Assembly (NCBI GenBank): GCA_004335835.1
Contig: RWJK01001984.1
Span: 1-64,000 of the forward strand
Direction: 5' to 3'
DNA length: 64,000 bases
Source of the DNA: Scenedesmus sp. ARA3
Taxonomy: Eukaryota; Chlorophyta; Chlorophyceae; Sphaeropleales; Scenedesmaceae
The notes beneath the pieces were generated by a model. It saw only the letters and a program-made list of their open reading frames with translations, was not told the DNA's origin and made no database searches. This document shows, in pieces, positions 21,640 through 32,700 of this stretch; the first letter of the stretch is position 1, and each line of letters opens with the position of its first letter. The translations under genes were made by a program, and so were the position numbers.

Positions 21640-23595
21640 ATGAAGATGTGCAGGACTCAGGCGCCGTCGGCAGCCCTGGTGCTGCTAGCTTGCGCTGCAC
21701 TGCTCAGTGCAGCAGAGGGCGTATGCTTGCTCAAGCTCAACATCAGCACTCCGCAGAGCGCGTTCACGGGTTCAGGAAAGATGACTGCACCGATTCCCGG
21801 CACGATCAACAGCACACCTGTCAAAGCCACAGGCCAGCTGTTTTTGCGTGTCCCAACCACCTCATGCCCTCCTGCTGGGCTTACAGCAGAGGATGCTGTG
21901 GCACTTCTGGAGAAGTCTAGCCTGCTGGTGCCAGTTGACGAGGAAAGCATCTCGTTCACCCCAGAGGACCTCAAGGGCAACGCAACTGATAACACTGGCC
22001 AGAAGATAGAGGGCATTACAGTGGACTTCAAAGGCATGCAGCTCGCCTTCACAGGTGTGTGCAGTCGCATGTCGCTTACTGCTATGTTTTGAGTAGTTGC
22101 TGCTGAGCTCGTTTATCTGGTCTCAAAGATGTTGGGATGTTTGCAAGAGCAGCAGAAATATCTTGGCGTGCGCTCTGTGGCGCGCAACAGGTCAGCTGCA
22201 GGGCTAGGATGAGTTCAGCATGTTATTTTCATTGCTTTGGGCACAAGACATGTGGCGGGCGCAGATGCAGCAGCGCCAGGGAGTGCATCAAGCTGGTCAG
22301 CAAGCCTGTGTGCAACTGCATGACGGGTCTGGTGCTGCAGCAGCGTCAGCTGAGCTTGTCTTGCCAACTCTTGTTGACGCTTTTGCTGTGGGTTTGCCAC
22401 AGTGCAAGCATACAAATATCCTTCAATGCAAGTGTTAACAAGCAGCCTTCAGTCCCTTACTGTACTAGTTGGCCTCGAGTGTACCTGCCGTGTACAGCAT
22501 GCTGCTCAGTACGTCATTTGCTTGCTGCCAACATGCCCTGACACTCTGGTTCTGCTGCTGCATCTGCTGCTGCTGCTTGCAGGAAACGAACCGCTGGCAC
22601 CTGGTGCTGTCAAGCTGGGCACGGGCAGTGCAGCGGAGGCCAAGGCAGCAGCGGGCGAGTTGTGCAGCCAGCTGGTAATGCTTGGAGGGGAGCTCAGCAT
22701 GCAGAGCCTGCTGGGGCCACGCACTGCTGCTGTGAAACATGTGGCCATGAACAGGACGTTCTCTGCTGGAGCAAGCGTGAAGAAGGTGCGGTTGCAGCAG
22801 GTGTTTGAATGGACTCAGCCATGTCTATGTGCGCTTTGAAGACGAGTACAAGCTACAACTTGAGTTGTTCACAGAACAGCTCCATCAGCACCGTGGGATG
22901 CATGATGCCTGCCAGCTCATTCACCAGCGCCGCATATGTGTTTGCCAACAATTCAAAGGCAGCCAAGCATCTGAAGCAGCACCCCCTGCAGAGCCACAGG
23001 CAGCTAGCCAAAACAGCCGTGCTTTGGCAGACTGACCTACACGCACAGCCACGCTCACTCTCCTTTCGCCTGCTCTGTCCTTGTCATTGTCAATGTCACC
23101 GCCAATCATGTGCTGCTGCGCCAGGGTGACGCCAAGGTGCCAGTCACTCTGTTCCTAGGCAAGGCCGGCCTGGCCCTCAACATCAGCAAGGGGGCCATGC
23201 CTGGCGTGGAGTTCACACGCGCAACATACCTGCTCTCTGGCGACATCGTTGCAACGGCAGATCTTGCAAACAAGGCCAGCTGGCAGGAGGTAGCTGCAGC
23301 AGATGTTGACTGGTCTGGGGTCCCGCGGCTGGACTCACCCATTGTGATTGATCCAGAAAGCAGCAGCCCTCCTGCAAAGGGGCGCATCGTTGGCGTGAAC
23401 TCAACACTGACTCAGCAATGCACGCCCACGCGGACAGCCAGCGCTGCAGCTGTTATAGCAGCAGACGGCGCGCCTGCTGCTGCCGCTGCTGCGAGCCCTG
23501 CCAAGTCAGCTGCAGGCGGCAGCCGGGTTGGCGTGCTGCAGGTGCTGCTAGCTGCAGCAGCGCCTGCAGTGCTGGCTGGTATGGCTATGCTGTAA
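21640..23595 (+). CDS. Secreted, probably GPI-anchored protein, family unknown
   Basis: Exon 1 (21640-22054) starts with a signal peptide (ALVLLACAALLSAAEG) and continues as a Ser/Thr-containing domain with possible N-glycosylation sites (NIST, NST, NAT). Exon 2 (22583-22785) follows in phase. The last exon ends at TAA 23593-23595 and reads KVPVTLFLGKAGLALNISKG through to a small-residue stretch, a basic residue and a hydrophobic C-terminus (VLLAAAAPAVLAGMAML), the layout of a GPI attachment signal. Between 22786 and about 23123 the exon structure is unresolved. A Cys/Asn/Ser-rich frame around 22842-22960 (NLSCSQNSSISTVGCMMPAS) is the best candidate third exon. I do not recognise the family. 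It is likely to sit on the outer plasma membrane or in the wall; function is not inferable. Confidence 0.6.
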
Positions 23596-25233
23596 GTTGG
23601 AAGTTCCACAGGTCGGGAAGTCTGAGTGCAGAGTAGCCAGCCGTTGAGTTGTTGTTGATGCGATTAGGTTGGGATGAAGTTTGTCAAATGAGCTGAGAAT
23701 GTGGGCACGCCGGCACATGTTGCCCATCCACGCGTCGTGAGCGATGTTGGCTGCAGATGACAGCAGCTGATGTCTTGCAACAGTGCAGGGCTGCAAGGTT
23801 GAGGTGTGTGAGCATGACGCGCTGGTTGCAGGTCAAAACGCACGGATGTGTTGGAAATGCGTGCATGGCAGCTGCAGTAATATCAAGGCGGAGCAGTCAT
23901 GTGCCTGACGATGGCTGCTTTTGATACCTGACAAAGCTGTGTTGATTTGATTTGCGGCATGCTGGCCCGAGGCCGCTGTAGCCACATGTTCAGCTCTATA
24001 GCGTTTAGCTCTGCTGCTGTGGGTGGCCTGGTGTTTGCACATGACGATAGTTGCCACAGGTGCAGCTCGGCTGCTGGAGTCATGACATGCAGTGAGTAGC
24101 ATGCACTTTTGTCGTAGGCCAGGACAACTGCGTAGTTTGTGCGCCCAAGCATCACACTGCAGTGTTTTTGGTGGGTTGTGTAGTTGCTGAGTGCGGCCTC
24201 TGAGATCTGGCCACGCTGCAGCTTCAAAAACTGGCTAAAGAACTGCCGTGCACTGAGCATGCTGTGCGTACTGCTGAGGAGTGCAGAAAAAACTCTTTTT
24301 TGGCACTGGGCAGTGCCACAATTGTGTTGTTTGCAAACCACAAAATCTGGACCTTGTTGCTGTTTACTGTGCATGCAGCGCTGCGCCACGAGCAATCGCA
24401 ATTTTGTAAGTGGTGCTGGGCTGCTTGCCAGACTGTGCATGGCGCCGGTGGCCTGTAACGAGCAGCAGCACTGCAACTTGGCCAGAAACTTTCCTTGAAA
24501 AACTTTTCCTGAGGCAAGCGCTAGCAAGCACCATCACAGGCTGCAGTCGCATGTCTTGAGATAACTTGGCACGTGTGCTTTACCAAGTGTGCAGCTGTGC
24601 ATGCAAGTAACAGTCGCCTGCGTGCTGCGAGTGGCACTGCTTGGCATCACCAGTGTTTCACGGCGTTGTGGCTGTCCTGCCTGCACAAGGGCAGCGCTGC
24701 CCGCATTAGCTGTTGGCATGCTCAACAGGCAGCAAGAGCAGCTCATGGACGCTAGAGCAGCCAATGGCACGCTCAATGGGAAAGTAGAGCAGCTCAACAA
24801 CACAAAGAGACAGCAGCACGATCAGTTGGGGACATCATCTCACACGGCTGACAGCTGGTGGCGTGAAGCATGTGCCAAGTGGCGCTTGACGACGCCCGAG
24901 AGAAGCCGAACGTTTGGGTGGCCTACATGTTACATCGCACTTTAAAATGTGTTTTACGCGATGTTATTCGCTTCAAGGTGACGTGGACAGCTGTTATCAT
25001 GCGCCGGGCCGGGCGTGATGTGGTAACTCTCGCCGGCAGGTGCAATGACAACGTTGTTACATCCCTACATGCAACGCACGGCGACGGCGGAGCCAGTTTC
25101 AACACTATAAATTGAGCTTACTGCAGAGTTTTGTGCATACCTGAGTTATTTGTGCTTTGAGTAGCCTGCGCGCGTATTACATACTGAAACTTTGCTAGCA
25201 GCTGCTAGCGCTGCAGCGCTGATCAGCAGCACG
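23596..25233. other. Intergenic, with one doubtful open frame
   Basis: It lies between the GPI-type gene and the LTP-TLC gene. No splice-phased exons were found except the doubtful frame listed separately at 24598-24945. The promoter of the downstream gene should lie in the right part. Confidence 0.5.
24598..24945 (+). CDS. Doubtful 115-residue open frame with coiled-coil stretch
   Basis: From ATG 24598 the frame runs to TAA 24943-24945. The middle (LNRQQEQLMDARAANGTLNG and the following residues) is polar and heptad-like, suggesting a short coiled coil; the N-terminus is hydrophobic with Cys. No family is recognised, there are no evident introns, and neither end has supporting context. It may be chance. 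Confidence 0.2.
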   Translation, partial: CMQVTVACVLRVALLGITSVSRRCGCPACTRAALPALAVGMLNRQQEQLMDARAANGTLNGKVEQLNNTKRQQHDQLGTSSHTADSWWREACAKWRLTTPERSRTFGWPTCYIAL

Positions 25234-27740
25234 ATGGCCGCCTGCTGGCGAACAAACACAATATGTGTTGGGCTGGTGTTTACGATGATTGTGGCTTCCA
25301 CAGGTCAGCTATTGCAGGCGGGCTAGAATTTCGCCACAGCGCAGCGCCCCGCAGCATTCGCATAGCTTGCTGATCAAGCAGTTTTGCTATGCATGATAAA
25401 CTGCAATCTGTGAATTGATGCATGGTTCAAGCCAGAGAGATGGGTATGTGCGTGATGATGTGATACATTCCACTGTGCTCCGCTGCTGATTATGCACTGA
25501 AGCAAGACGGAGTGGCGGTGATGATGAGATCAATCGTGCATGTCAAACAGTTTTACTGCTGTTTGGCGTGAATTATAACCCTCGAAGTGACCGGAATCTC
25601 GTTGTGTCGCCAGGTCTGACTCTGCAGGACTTGCCCACCAACCCCAGTGCAGCCTGCGCAACCCCCAAAGTGCAGCAGGCCTTCTTGCGCTGCAAGATGA
25701 CTGGTCCCTCTCCCAGCTGCTGCAAGGGGCTGGATGCAGTCTTCGTTGACAGTAGTGTCTCAGCAGGGTGAGGGCGCAATGCCAGGGGCGCATCCATGCA
25801 CAGCAGCAGTTGTACTGCCATGTGAACAAGGGGGTGCAGCTGCATGGAATGCAGTGCACGAGTGTGCTGCAGCTCACCAAAGTATTGGGACTGAGCAGCT
25901 GCCACAGCAAGTCGCGCAAATGCCTGAAAATAGCTGCAGGCTGCACTGCAGGAGCATCCAGACAATGCTGCATGCATCCGCCGCCGCCACTGTCAGAATG
26001 CCAGAGGCTACACTGAAATTGTATCTCGTGCGCAATGGCAATGTTGCAAGACAAGGCAAAGCACAGCATGCAAAAAAAAAAATTGCACATGCCATGCAGG
26101 TGCCTCTGCTACCCACAGGTGCTCTACAAGGTCATCGAAACAGCAGCAGCGGCATCCCTGGACGTGCCTGGCCTGCTGCAGCAGTGCGCAGCACGCTTCG
26201 CTATGCGCGCAGACTGGGCCATGAAGCAGCACACCAGCTGCCCAGCCATCGGCTTAGATGCGTCCATCTCTAGCCTGGCACTGCAGATGGGCGATGTGCC
26301 TCTGATCCCCAGCAACAGCAGCAACTCCAGGCCGACATGGGCGTGGAAGAATTTGCTGCAGACAGGAGACCTGATGGAACAGCAACCTGAGCTTGTGCAT
26401 GCCCTCGCAGCCGGCCCTGTGCTCGGCTACTCCTGCCTAAAGCTTGTGATGCTCACCATCACATGCATTGCGCCGGTGTTCTTTGTGCTACACCATGGCG
26501 TTCTGATGCGCTTCTCAGCGCAGTACAAACAACTCGAGCCGGGGCAGCAGCTGGTCAGCTGCCAGCATGCAGCTTATGTAGTTGTCTTCGGCCTGCAGCT
26601 CATCCCACAAACCCTATTAGCAATGCGGGCATTCTTCAAGCTCTGGACAGCAGAGTATGCGGCTGGCAGTGAGCTGCCGGTGCTGCTGGGGGTGGTGGTG
26701 ATGGCGCGGGTGGCGCTGTATCTGGTGGAGGCTTGTGTGCGCAGCGTGGTGCGCTGGAGCTGGGTGCTGTTCCTGCACCACTCGCTGTACTTTGTGGTGC
26801 TGGTGGTGGCCATTTGGAGCCAGAGCCCATGGTGAGGCAGCAGGGGTGTGTTGCAGCATGCATGCTGTTAGTAGGGATGCAGGCAGTGAGGTGAATAGCG
26901 TTTGAGAGGATGCAATCAACCGAGCAATAGGAGTTGTGACCCCATGCACAGCAATGCTCTGCAGCTGGCTGTGTACAATAGAATGAGAAACTGCTCGAAA
27001 ACTTGGCAAGATGCGAAGTAGAATGCAGGGTTGCTTGGTGGTGCTGTACCTGACAACGGCTCCACCCTGCGTACACTGCTGCTGCTGCTGCTGCTGCTGC
27101 TTTGCTGCTGCAGCGCCTTCATGATCGGCCTCGTCTTGGACCTGTTTGCCTGTCATGAGATGCCGCTGTACCTGGTGAGTGCTGCGGGCCCAACCCCTTT
27201 GGGTTTGTCACCTTTAAAGTAAAGTTTGTTACTTTTGAAATCTCGGAACTGCCCAAGTCGTGCAAGCAGCTGCCGTGGGTGCTTGCCGCAGCAGGGGCAC
27301 TGGCTGCAAGGCTTGTCATGCAACAGGTATCCGCAGGTGCCAGGCTGCCCGCCACTCACCAGCATGCCTGTGCTGTGGCTGCTGCTCAGCAACTGACTGC
27401 TCATGTGCTGTGCTTGTTGTCGTTGCTGCAGGTGCTGCTAGGCTACCGCCTCAAGTGGCCTCAGCGCACCACCAAGAGCCTCATGACATTTGCCCTCGGC
27501 TACTACATCATCACAAGGCTGCTACAGACAGCGATGGTGCTGTACATGATTATTGTCTGGGCTGGCTACCCAGCTGTGCGCACAACACCTGCCTTCATTG
27601 TGGTGGCTACCCTGTTCGGTGCGTTTTCAGTCATCCAGGCTTACACGCTTGTTATTTATCACGCCATCGGGCGTAAGCTGGGGGATTCTAAGAAGGGTGA
27701 TCAGCTTGCTGATGATGAAACAGCAGCAGAAGAGGCCTAG
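25234..27740 (+). CDS. Eight-cysteine (lipid-transfer-like) domain fused to TLC-like membrane domain
   Basis: Exons 25234-25303, 25614-25767, 26100-26831, 27114-27174 and 27432-27740 sum to 1326 bases, 441 residues. A signal peptide (MAACWRTNTICVGLVFTMIV) is followed by an eight-cysteine pattern C-C-CC-CxC-C-C: ACATP, LRCK, PSCCKGLDAV, AGCLCYPQV, LLQQCAARF, HTSCP. That is the order seen in plant non-specific lipid transfer proteins. The CLC codons exist only if exon 3 starts at 26100, which also keeps the frame. From about residue 160 there are seven hydrophobic helices with FLHHSLYFVV, then CHEMPLYL and RLKWPQRTTKSLMTFALGYY, resembling TLC (TRAM/LAG1/CLN8) proteins. The tail is acidic. Such a protein would place a lipid-binding module in the lumen or outside, beside a lipid-sensing or lipid-modifying membrane domain. 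The architecture is inferred; the TLC match is moderate. Confidence 0.68.
27077..27113 (+). repeat. CTG tract abutting LTP-TLC exon 4 acceptor
   Basis: A short CTG run continues through tttgctgctgcag directly into the exon starting at 27114. Confidence 0.85.
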
Positions 27741-29725
27741 CTGCAGCAGTGTAGCATGGCTGTGGACAATCTGTTGGGCCAATCTGTTGGGCCAATCTGT
27801 TGGGCCCAAAGTGAGCATCTAATGCTAGCTGGGTACAGTGCAACAGACAGCCGTTACAACTCAAGGCTGAATGCCACAGCTGTTCAGGCTATGTATTTAT
27901 ATCCAGACAAGCAGTACTGAGTCAGTGTATGTGTGTAGGTAGAACAGATGCTGCTGTGGTCGTGGCTGTAACACGCCAATGTGTGCTTCCGCAGCAGCAC
28001 ACGGTACTGCGCTTGTCTATTCATCAATCGGGCAGATTTGTGAAATAGCTTCAGAAAACACAGTGGTGAGGGCTGCAACGCTCTCCGTGTCTCCTTTCTT
28101 GCTGTGTTGTCGTACATTTATTGGATGCAACTTGTGGCAATGGCCTTGATGGCCTTCATGCTCGGTTGATTCCAGTAGTGGCAGCTAAGAGGAATATTCT
28201 CATAGTGGCGACCGCCAGCAGAAGCTGTACAACATGGAGTATGTGTGGTGTGCATGAGTTGCATGGCTTTGCCATGTGGCACTCTCACCACAGGGTACCT
28301 CAGCCGTCCATCCAGGCAACACTGTGATGTTGCAAGATCCTGTACGAGATCTTATGTTAATGCCTATGTGAGTGAGCTTCAGGCCCAACCTTTACAAAAC
28401 CCTGGTTGCAGCCCATAGCTCTGGCTGTTTTGCCAGGTGGTTGAACTTGTGTTGGCCAGGGTTTGTTTAGGGGCCTTTGCACCACTGGCTTGATACTGCT
28501 GATGCTGTGCACATGTGCAGCGATGACGTATGTCCATGGACACTGGTGCATAGGTGCCATCTGGTGTGGGTGCTGGAATTGCTGTAGATTATTGCACTTG
28601 GTGTTGTTGGCACAATTGCACAAAGGATTTGGAGGGACAGTACTTATGTACACTTGTACGTGGGGTTTAAGGGCTTCTCTACTCCTCGGCAGTTCAAGTG
28701 TGAGCGCCGCCAAGGAGCAAACGTGGTTGACGTCAAGATGGCGATGTAGCAGCGCTATGGCTTACTTGCGTGCAGCCAGTGCGTGTGTTTCCTGAACACA
28801 GAGCTTTTCCAAGAAGAATTGCAAGTGTGCTTGTGCTGCACTGGTTTTGTGATGGCTGCGGCAGCCGCTGGCAGCCGCTGACACACAGAGCACTCTTCTG
28901 GTGGTAGCTGTCAGCCCTTGCTCAGGGACGCGAGTGTTCATGGCCAAGTATTGTTGATTTGTATTTCCTGCGGCATCCCCAAGCTTCCTACTGCAAGGTG
29001 AGGCCCCCTTACAGCTGCACTGAGGGCTGTATACAAACCACTGGCAGGCTGGAGTACTATAGGCCTGATTAGTTGGCGATACATTAGAGACATAACAGAC
29101 GCTTTCACCTGAATTGAATGTGTTTTCAAATGCGACTGAGCACCTGGTAGGTGTTGCTCACCATGGAAAAGGCCTCGGTCAAACATGAGCTATCTCGAAG
29201 AGCTGACTCAGTCCAGTTGAGTGCATTCAAGCATGTGGCCTTGCAGACAGCAGGTGCATTGGCATTCAAGCACATTAAAACTCCTAGCATACAAGCCCTT
29301 ATGTGCTAGGCTTCACTTACAAAGCCAGGCTCAGCATGATGACCAGGCTGAGTCGACCCTGGGCCAGGGCTCAACCCACAAACCTAGGTAACATATGACA
29401 AAGGCCAGGCAGTGCCCATATCAAATACATCCAACTATAGCAATGGCGTTGTCTGACTATTCATAGACTCGTTAAGCTGCCAGGCCTTGCTATTAAGGGT
29501 CCGAAAGACCTGCACAGCAACCAACAGCTGCTGTACCTGTAGTGCAACTCCCTGCGTCTGTCAACACCCTGCAATTCTTGCCGTTCTTCTACTTTGCAAG
29601 CAAACAACTAAAACAACATTCTACATACTATCCTGGCAACCATTTCACGATCTGAGGAGACTTTGCGACGCTGCAGCAAGGCTGCCACCTGACAGTACAC
29701 TCAACACAGAGAGCGCGTCGCGTGA
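27741..29725. other. Intergenic, no gene recognised
   Basis: About 2 kb between the LTP-TLC stop and the LMF start, both on the plus strand. At about 27766-27808 a 13-base unit (caatctgttgggc) is repeated three times just after the stop. No convincing exon was seen on either strand. Confidence 0.5.
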
Positions 29726-32700
29726 ATGGACCGGCGAATATCGGTCCAGGTAGGTGGAATTTGTCGAAGTACTAGTAAAAGGTGCAGCCACTCAGCATCT
29801 GCGTGCAGTGCTGTCCTGCCTACTGTCAGTTGAGCCAAACTGACTCCGCCACCTTTCGCGAAGCGATTGAAGCATCGTCATGGCATTGCTTGAATGATGA
29901 TGTGACTGAAGTTTAATGTGCTTGCAATGCAGGCTGCCCTGTGTGTTGTGGGGTGCCTGCACCTCATTACTTTTGCATCACTTCTGCTGCAAAGCCCGCT
30001 GCTGTATGGTCAGTATGGGTTGCAACCCATCACGGGATTCTTCAATGAGGCAGGGATGCAGCTGCTGCCTCCAGGTTCCAGCTATGCTCGGTGAGCAGCC
30101 ACACAGATGCAACAACATGTGTTGGCTGCAGCAGTTTGCAGGGCCCCGCTCAGTTCTACATGCCAGCACTAGCTACAGCACTGGTTCCTACCATTCTTGT
30201 TGCAGATATGGTTGACAAAAGCATGACTGATGCAAGCACTCTTCCAAACACCTTGCGCTGCTGCGTTGGTGCTTGCAGGAACCCGTCTGCTCTGCTGTGG
30301 TCCCACCCAACACTGCTGGTGTTCCATGGGCTTCTAGGCTTGAGCGCAGAGGCAGCATTTGTGGCGCTGTGCATTGCCGGTAGTGCTCTAGGGTTTGCTG
30401 CAGCATGCGGTGCTGCTCACCCGCTCGTCTTCACAGCACTATGGCTGCTGTATCTGAGTGTCGCCAGTGTGGGCCAAGCTTTCCTCCCACAGCCAGGGTG
30501 AGCTGCACGGCTTACAGCTAGGGCTGCTGTGTGCAACACAAACAGCATCATGTGCTTGCTGCTTTGCCAATTAGTACCATTTACTGCAGGCTCTGCATGT
30601 TCAACCTTTGGTACTGCCTTGCATGGCTTCCGGATGACTTGGGCTGACGTGCCTGATGTCGCTGTCTGTGCTGCAGGGACGCTGTGTTGCTGGAGGTTAC
30701 GTTTGCTTGCATCTGGTTGTCTCTCAGCATGCTGACAGACACGCAGCATCAGCCCGTACAGCAGCAGGAAGAGGTCACCCAGGATGATGCAGAACACCTG
30801 CAGCAGCAACGTGAGGAGGCAGCAGCCAAAGACCAGCAAGCAGCACAGCAGCCAGCAGCTCTGCTGCTGCGATGGCTGCTGTTCAAGCTGCTACTGCTGA
30901 CCAGCAGCGCTAAGGCGCTCACAGCTTGCGTGTCTGCCAGGGGCCTTGCAGAGTGCTACAGCGTGCTGGCTGCACATGGCCAGCCACACTCCCTCACCTG
31001 GTGAGCATGCGGCCTGTGTTGTGTGACCTGTCACCTGTGTTGTGTGACATGTGACTATGACGTGTGACCTGTACGGCACACAGCTGCTTGAAACGCGCGT
31101 TGCCGCAGCTGTACGTCTACACATAACTTGCTCCAGCGTGAACGCACATCAGCAGCTGGAAGGCTTCAAAGTGGCTGCTATGACCACAGTGGCGCAGCAT
31201 GCTGTCTTTTGGCAATGTGAGTGTGTGCGACAAGCATTGCTGACAAGGCATCCTTTGAGACAGTAGTGGCATCATTCACACGCACTGTCCCTGTCTCTGC
31301 TTGCTTTTCTGCTGCCATGCAGGCTATCACAGGCATTGCCTGCACCGCTGGCTGCAGCTTGTGCTGCTGTGGCAATGCTGGAGCTGCCAGCCTCGTTTGC
31401 AGTGCTGCTGCCAGGGCCTGCCATGCAAGCGCCCATCGCGCTGCTGCTAGCGCTGCAGCTGGTGCGTGCTGCGCTGGGCAGCCATGTGCTGCTGCACCTG
31501 GCAGCTGCTGCACTGTGCCTGGCTGTGCTGGACGACAGCTGGCTGGCGCCTGTGCTGCAGCGTGTTGCGCGCTGCTTCTCGGGCAGTGAGATGGCAGCGG
31601 GTGACGCAGACGGTGCCAGGCCGGGCGGGCTGCAGCGCGCCGACTCCAACTGCAGCCTGGCGAGCATCATGTCATGTAAGCTAGGCGGTGGCGGGGGTGC
31701 GGAATGCAGACAACGATGTAGCAGAAGCAGCCTTGTTGGGTTGCTGTGCATCGGGGAGTTGACCTGTACTATGGCTGATTCCACATGCATATCGGCTGTG
31801 TGCATGCGTGCAGCTGCCTCTGGTGTATGCCTGCAGCTACCCCACAGTTTGGCAAGCAGTAGCATTGCTGAGCGTATTGCCCGCCACATCCTGAGCATGT
31901 GTTGCTCTGCTTTTCTGTCTGCATCTCATCCTGCACTTGCAGTGGAGGAGCTGCAGCCAGCGCCTGCGCCAGTTGTGCAGCGCAAATGGGACTCACCCAT
32001 CACACGTGCCGTATGCGGCTTGGTGATTTTTGTTGCTGCTCTGGTGCTCGGGAACAGTGGCGGGACAGGCCATGTGCTGTGGCTGACTGCACAGCAGCTC
32101 ACCAGTGTGCTCGGGGTACTCGTGCCTGCTGCTGCTGGCTGGTGGCTGTTCATCTGGGGCAGTGCCTCCTGGCAGGCATGGTCTCGTGCAAGTGCTGCGA
32201 GCACTGCTGCTTCTGCAGCGCTGCAGCGCAAGATGCAGGCGGCAGCAGAAGCTGCAGTGCGCGCAGATGCGGCGGCTGGCATGCCTGCAGCAGGCTCCGC
32301 AGCACGCGCCAAGCCTGCCACCGCCAATGGCCTGGCATCTCCGGACCCTCTGCTGTCCCCAACCACATCACCCCTGCCCAGTGCAGTGAAGCAGCTGTCA
32401 GCAGCAACGCCTGCTGCAGTCAAGACGACATCAGCCGCCGCCAAGCACGATGTGTCCGATGGGCCTGCAGCAGAGGGAGGGGCAGCAGCCAGTGCAACAG
32501 ACACAGAGGAAGACGGCGGCACGCCGCGTGCAGGCAGGCGCAAGGCAGCAGCAAAGAGCGCCGCGCAGCCGCGCAAAGGGCGCATGGCCAAGGCAGCTGC
32601 ACCGGCAGGGGATGCGGAGGGAGAGGGCGAGGCAGGGACACAGGAGGAGGCAGCAGCCACCCCTGTGCGCGGAGCCAAGCGCGGCACTGCAGCACGGGGC

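Noticed and set aside
22137..22541. Cys-rich frame (TCGGRRCSSARECIK and CNCMTG) inside intron 1 of the GPI-type gene as an EGF-like exon
   Set aside because: The cysteine spacing is only loosely EGF-like, and I could not find an acceptor and donor that fit the phase-1 junction; noted but not annotated.
27207..27325. Frame with LPKSCKQLPWVLAAAGALAARLVMQQ as an exon of the LTP-TLC gene
   Set aside because: It has no good acceptor, and exons 27114-27174 and 27432-27740 join in phase 0 giving the continuous MPLYLVLLGYRLKW segment.
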